The notes beneath the pieces were generated by a model, which was not told the origin of the DNA, ran no database searches, and was given only the letters and a program-made list of their open reading frames with translations. Shown here piece by piece: positions 1 to 5,469 of a stretch of DNA of 6,434 nt. The stretch covers positions 1 through 6,434 of the forward strand of contig DCHH01000005.1 in NCBI GenBank assembly GCA_002315625.1, given 5' to 3'. This stretch comes from Bacteroidales bacterium UBA1757. Lineage in GTDB: Bacteria; Bacteroidota; Bacteroidia; Bacteroidales; UBA1402. Made by a program: the position numbers and the translations under genes. How positions within the stretch are numbered: position 1 is the stretch's first letter; each line of letters begins with the position of its first letter.

Positions 1-375
1 AACAACGCCATTTACGGCATGACCGGCGGCCAGATGTCTCCTTCAACCCTTGAGGGAATGAAGACCTCCACCTGCCCTTACGGCCGAAACGTTGAACTGA
101 ACGGCTACCCACTGAAGATTTCCAATCTGCTGGCTGAACTGGAAGGCACATGCTATGTGACCCGTCAGAGCGTCCACAGCGCAGCTGCCGTCCGCAAGAC
201 AAAAAAAGCCATCCGCAAGGCTTTCGACAACTCGATGGCCGGCAAGGGAGCCAGCGTGGTGGAGATTGTAGCCTCCTGTAACTCGGGTTGGAAAAAGACC
301 CCGTACGAAGCCAATAAGTGGCTGGAAGAAAACATGTTCCCGTTCTATGAACTGGGTGATTTGAAAGACAGATAA
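1..375 (+). CDS. 2-oxoacid:ferredoxin oxidoreductase, beta subunit (TPP-binding), 5' end missing
   Basis: C-terminal 124 residues of the thiamine-pyrophosphate-binding subunit of a 2-oxoacid:ferredoxin oxidoreductase (2-oxoglutarate or branched-chain type). This cytoplasmic enzyme oxidatively decarboxylates a 2-oxoacid to its acyl-CoA and reduces ferredoxin. The frame is open from base 1 and begins NNAIYGMTGGQMSPST, the conserved segment that follows the TPP/Mg site in this family. After it come the TCPYGRN stretch and the usual VEIVASCNSGW motif near the C-terminus. The N-terminal part with the GDG TPP motif lies outside the window. The stop is 2 nt before the gamma-subunit start, so the two are co-transcribed. 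I cannot choose between KorB-type (2-oxoglutarate) and Vor-type (2-oxoisovalerate) from this fragment, so no symbol is given. The family call is firm. Confidence 0.93.
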   Translation, partial: NNAIYGMTGGQMSPSTLEGMKTSTCPYGRNVELNGYPLKISNLLAELEGTCYVTRQSVHSAAAVRKTKKAIRKAFDNSMAGKGASVVEIVASCNSGWKKTPYEANKWLEENMFPFYELGDLKDR

Positions 376-377
376 TC

Positions 378-926
378 ATGCAAACCGAAGAATTGATCAT
401 AGCCGGATTCGGCGGCCAAGGTGTGCTGTCGATGGGTAAAATGCTGGCATACGCAGCATTGATGGAAGAAAAGGAAGTTACTTGGATGCCTGCGTACGGC
501 CCCGAGCAGCGCGGTGGTACGGCCAACGTGACGGTCATTATCAGCGACGAACGCATCAGTTCGCCGATTCTGAACGTATATGACACGGCCATCATCCTCA
601 ACCAGCAGTCGATGGACAAGTTCGAGAACAAGGTTAAACCCGGCGGAACCCTCATCTACGACCCGCACGGCATCAGCCACAAGCCCACCCGTACAGATAT
701 CTCTATCTTTACGGTCGATGCAGTAGCCGCCGCCAACGAGATGGAGAACAGCAAGGCATTCAATATGATTGTCCTCGGCGGCTACCTGAAAATCAAGCCG
801 GTAGTCAGTATCGAAGCTGTCCTGAAAGGTCTTCGCAAGACCCTTCCCGAACGCCACCACAACCTGATTCCCGTCAACGAAGCCGCCCTCCACAAAGGCA
901 TGGATCTGATTACTCAATCGAAGTAA
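378..926 (+). CDS. 2-oxoacid:ferredoxin oxidoreductase, gamma subunit
   Basis: Complete 182-residue gamma subunit of the 2-oxoacid:acceptor oxidoreductase complex, the usual length for a stand-alone gamma subunit. The N-terminus has the diagnostic glycine-rich GFGGQGV motif (residues 10-16), followed by the family's YGPEQRGGTA signature around residues 60-69. This domain helps form the CoA-binding part of the complex. The gene starts 2 nt after the beta subunit, which supports translational coupling and a shared complex. The start ATG at 378 is supported by that spacing and by the close fit of the MQTEELIIAGFGGQG start to the family. It is the last gene of its operon, because a strong hairpin begins 17 nt after the stop. 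As with the beta subunit, the exact 2-oxoacid cannot be read from the sequence. Confidence 0.94.
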   Translation: MQTEELIIAGFGGQGVLSMGKMLAYAALMEEKEVTWMPAYGPEQRGGTANVTVIISDERISSPILNVYDTAIILNQQSMDKFENKVKPGGTLIYDPHGISHKPTRTDISIFTVDAVAAANEMENSKAFNMIVLGGYLKIKPVVSIEAVLKGLRKTLPERHHNLIPVNEAALHKGMDLITQSK

Positions 927-943
927 CCGACACCATCTTATCT

Positions 944-986
944 GGCCAACTATGTTATTTTTCTTCAGTAACATAGTTGGCCTTTC
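944..986 (+). terminator. Intrinsic terminator after the oxidoreductase operon
   Basis: Perfect 14-bp inverted repeat: GGCCAACTATGTTA at 944-957 and TAACATAGTTGGCC at 969-982, with an 11-nt loop containing a T run, then TTTC at 983-986 and further T-rich sequence. It starts 17 nt downstream of the gamma-subunit stop, where the operon should end. The U tract after the stem is short, so termination may be incomplete. The 3' arm overlaps the -33 element of the next gene's promoter. Confidence 0.85.
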
Positions 987-1006
987 TATTAATATGATTA
1001 CATTTG
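976..1006 (+). promoter_or_regulatory. Bacteroidetes-type promoter of the sigma-like gene
   Basis: A -7 box TACATTTG at 999-1006 matches TAnnTTTG exactly. A -33 element GTTG at 976-979 matches TTTG in three of four bases with 19-nt spacing. Transcription would start near 1013, giving a leader of about 20 nt before the ATG at 1033. The -33 element lies inside the 3' arm of the upstream terminator. Confidence 0.65.
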
Positions 1007-1032
1007 TGGTAATTTAGTATTAAATTATCACT

Positions 1033-1926
1033 ATGAAAAGTAATCGTACAGACTTCTTATCATTTTCGGCAGAGGAGTTTTGCCGGTGTATTGCTATTGG
1101 GGACAAGATTAGTGGAGAGGCGGCTTATTATTTGATTCATAATAGGATGAAAGGGTCATTAGAGGCTCTTTATTGTGGTAATAACGGTGAAAGTGTTGGG
1201 GAGCTGGACGATACTTTGGATGATTTCTTTCTCTACTTGCATGGGGGAATTGACGGGCGCAAACCGTTTGCTACTGTTCGTACGGTTCTTTGTCCGGAGG
1301 CATTGTTTGGATGGGTGGAAAGTACTTATCTGAACTTTCTGAATAACGAAAAAAGGAAGGGACGGGTGCGGCACACACCTTATTATAATGTATCGGAAGG
1401 GACGTCGTCTAATGATGCATCAAAAGCTACTTCGTCTGATGATGTTTCGAAAGCTCCGTCGTCATTGTCTTATGAGCAGCAGATTCAGACTATTGCTACT
1501 GCCATTGCCTATTGTGACCAGACATCGCTGCCGGAGAACAGATTCCTTGTCTTCCGATGGCTCCTCTCCCAACTGGAGCCTCAGAGGAGCATGGGCAACG
1601 AGGTGGTTGCAAAATCGCTCCATATCAGCCACGTCGCATACCGTGTTCAGACACACCGGCTCAAGACAAAGCTGGTGAACGACGTAATGTACCTTGTAGC
1701 TGGCGGAACCCTATCTCTCGATGAAGAGCACCAGGCCATGCGCGATACTTTGTCGGACAGGTTCGAGCATTTGTACGAGGAGCTTTACCGATGGTACGAA
1801 AACTCAATTGAGAACCATCCCCTCCGGGATGAGCTGCTTGCATTGGACAGAAAAAACGGCCACTTGCACGAAACACCATGCGAATGGCCGTTATTATCTT
1901 TTTGGAAAGTGCTATTCTCCGGCTGA
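1033..1926 (+). CDS. Divergent RNA polymerase sigma-70-like protein with C-terminal extension
   Basis: 297-residue protein resembling a sigma-70/ECF-type factor. Residues about 30-110 look like sigma region 2: a helical stretch, the acidic LDDTLDDFFLYLH, then KPFATVR and PEALFGWVESTYLNFLNNEKRK, matching the region 2.2-2.4 pattern that ends in a basic patch. Residues about 148-216 look like region 4, with a helix-turn-helix near 189-212 (NEVVAKSLHISHVAYRVQTH). They are joined by a Ser/Asp/Lys-rich linker (121-144) made of short repeats. About 80 residues after region 4 form an extension that ordinary ECF factors (usually 160-200 residues) lack. No anti-sigma gene is next to it. It ends in tandem stops (TGA TAA) and is convergent with btuH, 8 nt away. 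Codon usage changes near residue 160. The sigma-like call is pattern-based; it could instead be a sigma-derived regulator. Confidence 0.6.
   Translation: MKSNRTDFLSFSAEEFCRCIAIGDKISGEAAYYLIHNRMKGSLEALYCGNNGESVGELDDTLDDFFLYLHGGIDGRKPFATVRTVLCPEALFGWVESTYLNFLNNEKRKGRVRHTPYYNVSEGTSSNDASKATSSDDVSKAPSSLSYEQQIQTIATAIAYCDQTSLPENRFLVFRWLLSQLEPQRSMGNEVVAKSLHISHVAYRVQTHRLKTKLVNDVMYLVAGGTLSLDEEHQAMRDTLSDRFEHLYEELYRWYENSIENHPLRDELLALDRKNGHLHETPCEWPLLSFWKVLFSG
1405..1458 (+). repeat. In-frame 27-nt tandem repeat in the sigma-like gene
   Basis: Two adjacent 27-nt units (1405-1431 and 1432-1458) agree at 21 of 27 positions. They encode SSNDASKAT and SSDDVSKAP, followed by the start of another unit (TCG TCA, Ser-Ser) and preceded by a degenerate end (VSEGT). 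The unit is a multiple of three, so copy-number changes would lengthen or shorten the linker between the two putative sigma regions without breaking the frame. Confidence 0.85.
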
Positions 1927-1934
1927 TAATTCGA

Positions 1935-2645
1935 TTACTTCACATAGATAATGTTGTCGATACATGCGTAGGTCGGGGTATTGATGCCAAAGTCACCTTT
2001 ATCGCTACAATCAAAAGTGATGTCAACTTCATTGACGGCTCCAAGGCTGGAAAAATCAACCGTTTCCCAATCGGTGGAGAGTTTGTGATTGCCGTTTGTA
2101 AAATCAGCAAGATAATGCTTCATGGTTCCAATTGTATTTCCCTTAGCGTCGATTCCGGTGAAAATCATGACCAGAAAATCCCCGTCTGAGAACTTCTTGG
2201 AGAAAGCGCTGCCTTGAAGCATGGAAAGATATCCGTATGTTGAGTTTGCTATGGAAACACTCCTTATTACATGGTCCTTACCATCCGAAAACTTGAGGTT
2301 ACAAGACTTTGGGCCGTCACTTTCAAAGTAAAAGGCTACAGCAAACTGCTTACCGCTTGCAGCCTTTCCGGCGGCTACACTGTACATGTTCAGATATCCG
2401 GGGGTCTCTGTGTCAGTGCAATTGCTTACGGCAAACCCCGACCAGCTGCCCCAGTCGGCATTGTAATTGTTGCTGAAGACGATTCCCGACTCGCTGTAGG
2501 AGGTTGATTCCGCATACCCTGTTGTCCCTAACTGAGCCTGCTCAAAACCAACGGTTAAAAGCTCTTCGTCCTTGTTTTCGCTCTGACAAGCGGTTACACA
2601 CACTGCCATAAAACCTAACAGGCTGGCATACAAAAGTTTTTTCAT
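1935..2645 (-). CDS. btuH: DUF4465 surface lipoprotein, BtuH-type vitamin B12-binding protein
   Basis: 236-residue lipoprotein. The N-terminus (MKKLLYASLLGFMAVCVTAC) is a type II signal peptide with lipobox VTAC and lipidated Cys20. The following QSENKDEE is acidic, as in Bacteroidetes lipoprotein export signals, so the mature protein is probably on the outer face of the outer membrane. The rest fits DUF4465: WGSWSGFAVSNCTDTETPG (65-83), a YGYLSMLQGSAFSKKF block (137-152), YLADF (178-182), and a C-terminal DFGINTPTYACIDNI block. DUF4465 proteins of gut Bacteroidetes have been described as cobalamin-binding BtuH proteins that assist BtuB/BtuG uptake. The cobalamin riboswitch directly upstream independently supports that role. 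No btuB, btuG or other transport gene is in the window, so it appears to be a single-gene unit. Its 3' end converges with the sigma-like gene. The symbol is by family and is not tested. Confidence 0.88.
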   Translation of the reverse strand: MKKLLYASLLGFMAVCVTACQSENKDEELLTVGFEQAQLGTTGYAESTSYSESGIVFSNNYNADWGSWSGFAVSNCTDTETPGYLNMYSVAAGKAASGKQFAVAFYFESDGPKSCNLKFSDGKDHVIRSVSIANSTYGYLSMLQGSAFSKKFSDGDFLVMIFTGIDAKGNTIGTMKHYLADFTNGNHKLSTDWETVDFSSLGAVNEVDITFDCSDKGDFGINTPTYACIDNIIYVK

Positions 2646-2661
2646 AGTTGAAAAATTGCTT

Positions 2662-2700
2662 GGTTCCGAAACAATACGGGGATGACACAGGAACCGTCAT
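2662..2700 (-). promoter_or_regulatory. Candidate expression platform of the B12 riboswitch
   Basis: Between the aptamer and the btuH start are two pairings that overlap and cannot coexist in a simple fold. ATGAC (2700-2696) can pair with GTCAT (2686-2682). GGTTCC (2695-2690), in the loop of that hairpin, can pair instead with GGAACC (2667-2662), about 16 nt before the ATG. Neither hairpin is followed by a proper U run, so control at translation initiation is more likely than termination. This is inference from pairing alone. Confidence 0.4.
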
Positions 2701-2937
2701 GCCTCCTTCGTATCCTCGCCCTAACGCCCGAGAGTCCGGATAGATACACTTCGGCAGGTTTTCTGACTTTGGCCTACTCTCCCTCTCCTTCCCGACCTTA
2801 CCGGGAGCAGACGCTCCTTTAGGGCAGTGGTATTTGCAAGGCAGAGCCTGATTCGGGCCATACAGCAGCGGGTCCTGTACCGGAATCTCACCGGTTTCCC
2901 TCAAAAGTCGCCCAGAAAGGGAGACTGTCACCGAAAT
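2700..2937 (-). ncRNA. Cobalamin (adenosylcobalamin-class) riboswitch upstream of btuH
   Basis: Reading the minus strand, the hallmark elements occur in order. The core AGGGAAACCGGTGAGATTCC runs from 2901 and leads into GGACCCGCTGCTGTA ending at 2861. ACCACTGCC follows at 2831-2823. The B12 box AGTCAGAAAACCTGCC lies at 2768-2753, close to the consensus AGYCMGgAgACCTGCC. The likely P13 arm is at about 2742-2711. GCCCG at 2858-2854 is complementary to CGGGC at 2730-2726, a candidate for the L5-L13 kissing interaction. The aptamer starts just downstream of a consensus promoter and ends about 55 nt before the btuH ATG. In this class, bound B12 represses the downstream gene. The outer boundaries are approximate. 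Confidence 0.95.
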
Positions 2938-2944
2938 CGAGGGG

Positions 2945-2976
2945 CAAAGGTATAGCAAATACCATAGAATCGCAAG
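2945..2976 (-). promoter_or_regulatory. Promoter of the riboswitch-btuH unit
   Basis: On the minus strand, the -7 box TACCTTTG (2952-2945) is an exact TAnnTTTG match. A -33 element CTTG (2976-2973) lies 20 nt upstream and matches TTTG in three of four bases. The predicted start, just below 2940, falls where the riboswitch begins, so nearly the whole leader is aptamer plus platform. Confidence 0.7.
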
Positions 2977-2982
2977 GTCAGT

Positions 2983-3013
2983 TTTGATTATCAGCCGTGA
3001 AAGCTTACCTTTG
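2983..3013 (+). promoter_or_regulatory. Promoter of the trmD-pyrK-pyrD operon
   Basis: A full match to the Bacteroides vegetative promoter: -33 TTTG at 2983-2986, 19-nt spacer, -7 TACCTTTG at 3006-3013. Transcription would start near 3020, giving a leader of under 20 nt before the trmD ATG at 3037. Its -33 element is only 6 nt from the -33 element of the divergent btuH promoter. Confidence 0.8.
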
Positions 3014-3036
3014 CAAAACGTTTTAACAACCCGAAA

Positions 3037-3726
3037 ATGCGCATAGACATCATTACTGTTCTTCCCGAAATGCTCGATGGTCCGTTGAACTGTTCAATAA
3101 TACAACGGGCAAGAAACAAGGGCATTGTGGATATCCATGTGCACAACCTGCGCGACTGGTCAACCGATCTGAAGCACCGCCATGTAGATGATGCCCCGTT
3201 CGGGTTTTCTGCAGGCATGGTCATGCAGATTGAACCAATCGACCGTTGCATAACCGACCTGAAAAGCCAGCGCAACTACGACGAGGTCATTTACACCTCC
3301 CCGGACGGCGAAATGTTCAACCAGGGGATGGCCAACTCGCTCTCGCTCTACGAGAACATTATCATCCTCTGCGGCCACTACAAAGGGATTGACCAGCGGG
3401 TGCGCGACCACCTTATTACTAAGGAAATCTCCATTGGCGACTATGTGCTGACGGGGGGAGAACTCGCGGCGGCTGTCATTGCCGACAGTGTGGTTCGTCT
3501 GCTGCCCGGGGCTATCCACGATGAGCAATCGGCATTTTCAGATTGCTTCCAGGACAACTTGCTGGCAGCCCCGATTTATACCCGGCCTGCCGACTATAAG
3601 GGGTGGAAGGTGCCCGAGATTCTTCTCTCTGGCAATCAGCGACTGGTCGAGGAGTGGGAAATGGAGCAGGCAATGGAGCGTACCCGACGTCTGCGTCCCG
3701 ACCTGCTCGACAGCAATACAAAATAG
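3037..3726 (+). CDS. trmD: tRNA (guanine-N1-)-methyltransferase TrmD
   Basis: 229-residue SPOUT-class methyltransferase. It transfers a methyl group from S-adenosylmethionine to N1 of G37 in tRNAs with G36, preventing +1 frameshifting. It acts as a cytoplasmic homodimer. The family blocks are all present: MRIDIITVLPEML at the start, HNLRD (36-40), ILCGHYKGID (110-119), and the trefoil-knot SAM-binding segment ISIGDYVLTGGELAA (131-145). Arg154 sits in the VVRLLPG motif and Asp173 in FQDNLLAAPIYTRP, corresponding to the catalytic Arg and Asp of characterised TrmD. One oddity is that the usual DDxPYGGGxGM loop reads DDAPFGFSAGM (51-61), so two conserved small residues are Phe57 and Ser58. It is the first gene of the operon, 24 nt before pyrK. 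Length and start fit the family. Confidence 0.97.
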   Translation: MRIDIITVLPEMLDGPLNCSIIQRARNKGIVDIHVHNLRDWSTDLKHRHVDDAPFGFSAGMVMQIEPIDRCITDLKSQRNYDEVIYTSPDGEMFNQGMANSLSLYENIIILCGHYKGIDQRVRDHLITKEISIGDYVLTGGELAAAVIADSVVRLLPGAIHDEQSAFSDCFQDNLLAAPIYTRPADYKGWKVPEILLSGNQRLVEEWEMEQAMERTRRLRPDLLDSNTK

Positions 3727-3750
3727 ACATATTATCATTTACAAAACAGC

Positions 3751-4542
3751 ATGATAATCAGTGATTTCACACTTGTGGAAATACAAAAGTGGACGAAGGT
3801 TTCCTTATTGAAACTGCAATGCGAAGAAAGGCTACCAAACATTCTTCCAGGTCAATTCGTACAAGTTCGCATCGACCAGTCCCCCTCCACGTACCTGCGT
3901 CGCCCAATTTCTGTCCACAATGTCATACCAGAAAACAACGAGATATGGCTATTGGTTCAAAAGGTGGGTAAAGGGACCGAAACCTTGTGTGAATTACCAG
4001 TCGGTTCAATTGTGAACATAGTCTTGCCACTTGGCAATTCCTTCACACTGCCCTGTCTTCGCTGCTCCTGCCAGGCCCAGCCGACCGACTACCTGCTGGT
4101 AGGTGGCGGTGTAGGCATTGCCCCCCTGCTCTACTTCGGAAAAGTACTTCAGACACAATACAACATCCGTCCCACCTTCCTGCTGGGCGGACGCAGCCAG
4201 TCAGACCTTGTACAAATAGATAGTTTCCAAATGTACGGAGATGTCTATACCACAACTGAAGACGGTTCAGCAGGTGAAAAAGGGTTCGTGACAAACCATT
4301 CAGTCCTGGAGCAAATGACCGCTAACAAAGGTCTGCAAGTCTGCTGCTGTGGACCCAAGCCCATGATGATGGCAGTTGCCAAATGGGCTTATGCGGCTCA
4401 CCTTAACTGCGAAGTGTCGCTGGAAAACATGATGGCTTGCGGTCTGGGGGCCTGTCTCTGCTGTGTGGAAAAGACCACTGAGGGGCATTTGTGTGTGTGC
4501 AAAGACGGTCCGGTATTCAATATAAATCAATTGCTATGGTAG
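3751..4542 (+). CDS. pyrK: Dihydroorotate dehydrogenase, electron-transfer subunit PyrK
   Basis: 263-residue FAD and [2Fe-2S] subunit of class 1B dihydroorotate dehydrogenase. It passes electrons from PyrD's FMN to NAD+ in pyrimidine synthesis. The order is an N-terminal beta-barrel with FAD motif YLRRPISV (48-55), the NAD-binding fold with LLVGGGVGIAPLL (115-127), CCGPKPMM (199-206), and a C-terminal iron-sulfur motif. Cys230, Cys235, Cys238 and Cys250 give the expected C-x4-C-x2-C-x11-C spacing, ending in the conserved CKDGPVF. A short stretch at 102-107 (CLRCSC) just before the NAD fold adds three cysteines that are not part of the known cluster. The ATG is 24 nt after trmD, and the 3' end overlaps pyrD by 7 nt, so PyrK and PyrD are probably translationally coupled. 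Confidence 0.96.
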   Translation: MIISDFTLVEIQKWTKVSLLKLQCEERLPNILPGQFVQVRIDQSPSTYLRRPISVHNVIPENNEIWLLVQKVGKGTETLCELPVGSIVNIVLPLGNSFTLPCLRCSCQAQPTDYLLVGGGVGIAPLLYFGKVLQTQYNIRPTFLLGGRSQSDLVQIDSFQMYGDVYTTTEDGSAGEKGFVTNHSVLEQMTANKGLQVCCCGPKPMMMAVAKWAYAAHLNCEVSLENMMACGLGACLCCVEKTTEGHLCVCKDGPVFNINQLLW

Positions 4543-5453
4543 ATTTGACAACCGATCTTGGAAAGGGACTTATCCTGCGGAACCCCGTCCTGACAGCCTC
4601 TGGCACATTCGGCTATGGTGAGGAATATGCCGATTTTGTTGATTTCAACAAGCTTGGCGGCATTATAGTCAAAGGGACCACCCTCAATCCGCGCGAAGGG
4701 AATCCGTATCCCCGCATGGCAGAGACGCCGTCTGGTATGCTGAATGCCGTCGGGCTGCAAAACAAGGGGGTACACTACTTTGTGGAGCATATCTACCCGC
4801 GCATTGCCAACCTGGATACCAATGTTCTAGTAAATGTTTCGGGTTCAACTATTGAAGACTATGTGGCATGTGCCGAAATCGTCAACTCTCTGGAGTGCAT
4901 CCCGGCCATTGAACTGAATGTCTCGTGTCCCAATGTCAAGCAGGGTGGTATGGCATTCGGAGTGAATACGGAAGGTATTTCCAAGGTTGTGGAAGCCGTC
5001 CGTAAAGTCTATCATAAACACCTGATGGTCAAGCTGTCGCCTAATGTGACAAGCATCGTTGACATCGCAAAGGCGGCTGAAGCCTCTGGAGCCGATTCCG
5101 TATCCCTTATCAACACATTGCTTGGCATGGCAATTGACGCTGCCAAGCGCCGGCCGAAGTTGTCAACCATTACCGGCGGACTGTCCGGTGCCTGTGTCAA
5201 ACCGATTGCCCTGAGAATGGTCTGGCAGGTTTCAAAAGGTGTAAAGATTCCAGTTGTAGGACTTGGGGGTATTTCCTCGGCAACTGATGCCGTCGAGTTC
5301 ATGTTAGCCGGAGCCAGTGCTATAGAAATCGGCACCGCAAATTTCATCGACCCGTCATTGTCCGGGAAAGTAGGAGAAGGCATCGCCGACTATTGTGAAA
5401 AGTACGGATTCACAGCTTCGTCACAGTTGACCGGTGCCCTGCTGACAGACTGA
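4536..5453 (+). CDS. pyrD: Dihydroorotate dehydrogenase, catalytic subunit PyrD (class 1B)
   Basis: 305-residue FMN-binding TIM-barrel enzyme that oxidises dihydroorotate to orotate, the fourth step of UMP synthesis. With PyrK it forms the cytoplasmic NAD-dependent heterotetramer. Visible motifs are NPVLTASGTFGYG (16-28), the FMN lysine region IIVKGTTLNPR (43-53), NVSCPNVKQGG (128-138) with catalytic-base Cys131 typical of class 1B, VKLSPN (165-170), LINT (191-194), GGLSG (214-218), and phosphate-binding VVGLGGISS (240-248) and IEIGTANF (263-270). I chose the ATG at 4536, which overlaps the pyrK stop by 7 nt. An in-frame ATG at 4491 would add 15 residues unrelated to the family and lies well inside pyrK. 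Cys131 and the adjacent pyrK both support class 1B over the quinone-linked class 2. Confidence 0.97.
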   Translation: MVDLTTDLGKGLILRNPVLTASGTFGYGEEYADFVDFNKLGGIIVKGTTLNPREGNPYPRMAETPSGMLNAVGLQNKGVHYFVEHIYPRIANLDTNVLVNVSGSTIEDYVACAEIVNSLECIPAIELNVSCPNVKQGGMAFGVNTEGISKVVEAVRKVYHKHLMVKLSPNVTSIVDIAKAAEASGADSVSLINTLLGMAIDAAKRRPKLSTITGGLSGACVKPIALRMVWQVSKGVKIPVVGLGGISSATDAVEFMLAGASAIEIGTANFIDPSLSGKVGEGIADYCEKYGFTASSQLTGALLTD

Positions 5454-5469
5454 CTTTTAATTTGCAGCC

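Noticed and set aside
345..974. Long minus-strand open frame opposite the gamma subunit
   Set aside because: It is the reverse shadow of a clearly conserved gene, runs through the terminator hairpin, and its translation resembles no family.
1388..1678. Arg/Leu-rich frame inside the sigma-like gene
   Set aside because: Composition is typical of a shifted frame, and the in-register gene explains the region.
1893..1930. ATTATC/GATAAT inverted repeat at the convergent gene ends
   Set aside because: Only 6 bp with 26 nt between arms, inside the coding end of the sigma-like gene. Too weak to call a bidirectional terminator.
2542..2958. Minus-strand open frame covering the region upstream of btuH
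   Set aside because: It is the cobalamin riboswitch read as protein. The conserved RNA elements explain the sequence, and the frame runs into btuH out of register.
4491..4535. Upstream in-frame ATG for pyrD
   Set aside because: It would add 15 residues unlike the PyrD N-terminus inside the conserved iron-sulfur end of pyrK. The ATG at 4536 gives the normal length and a coupling overlap.
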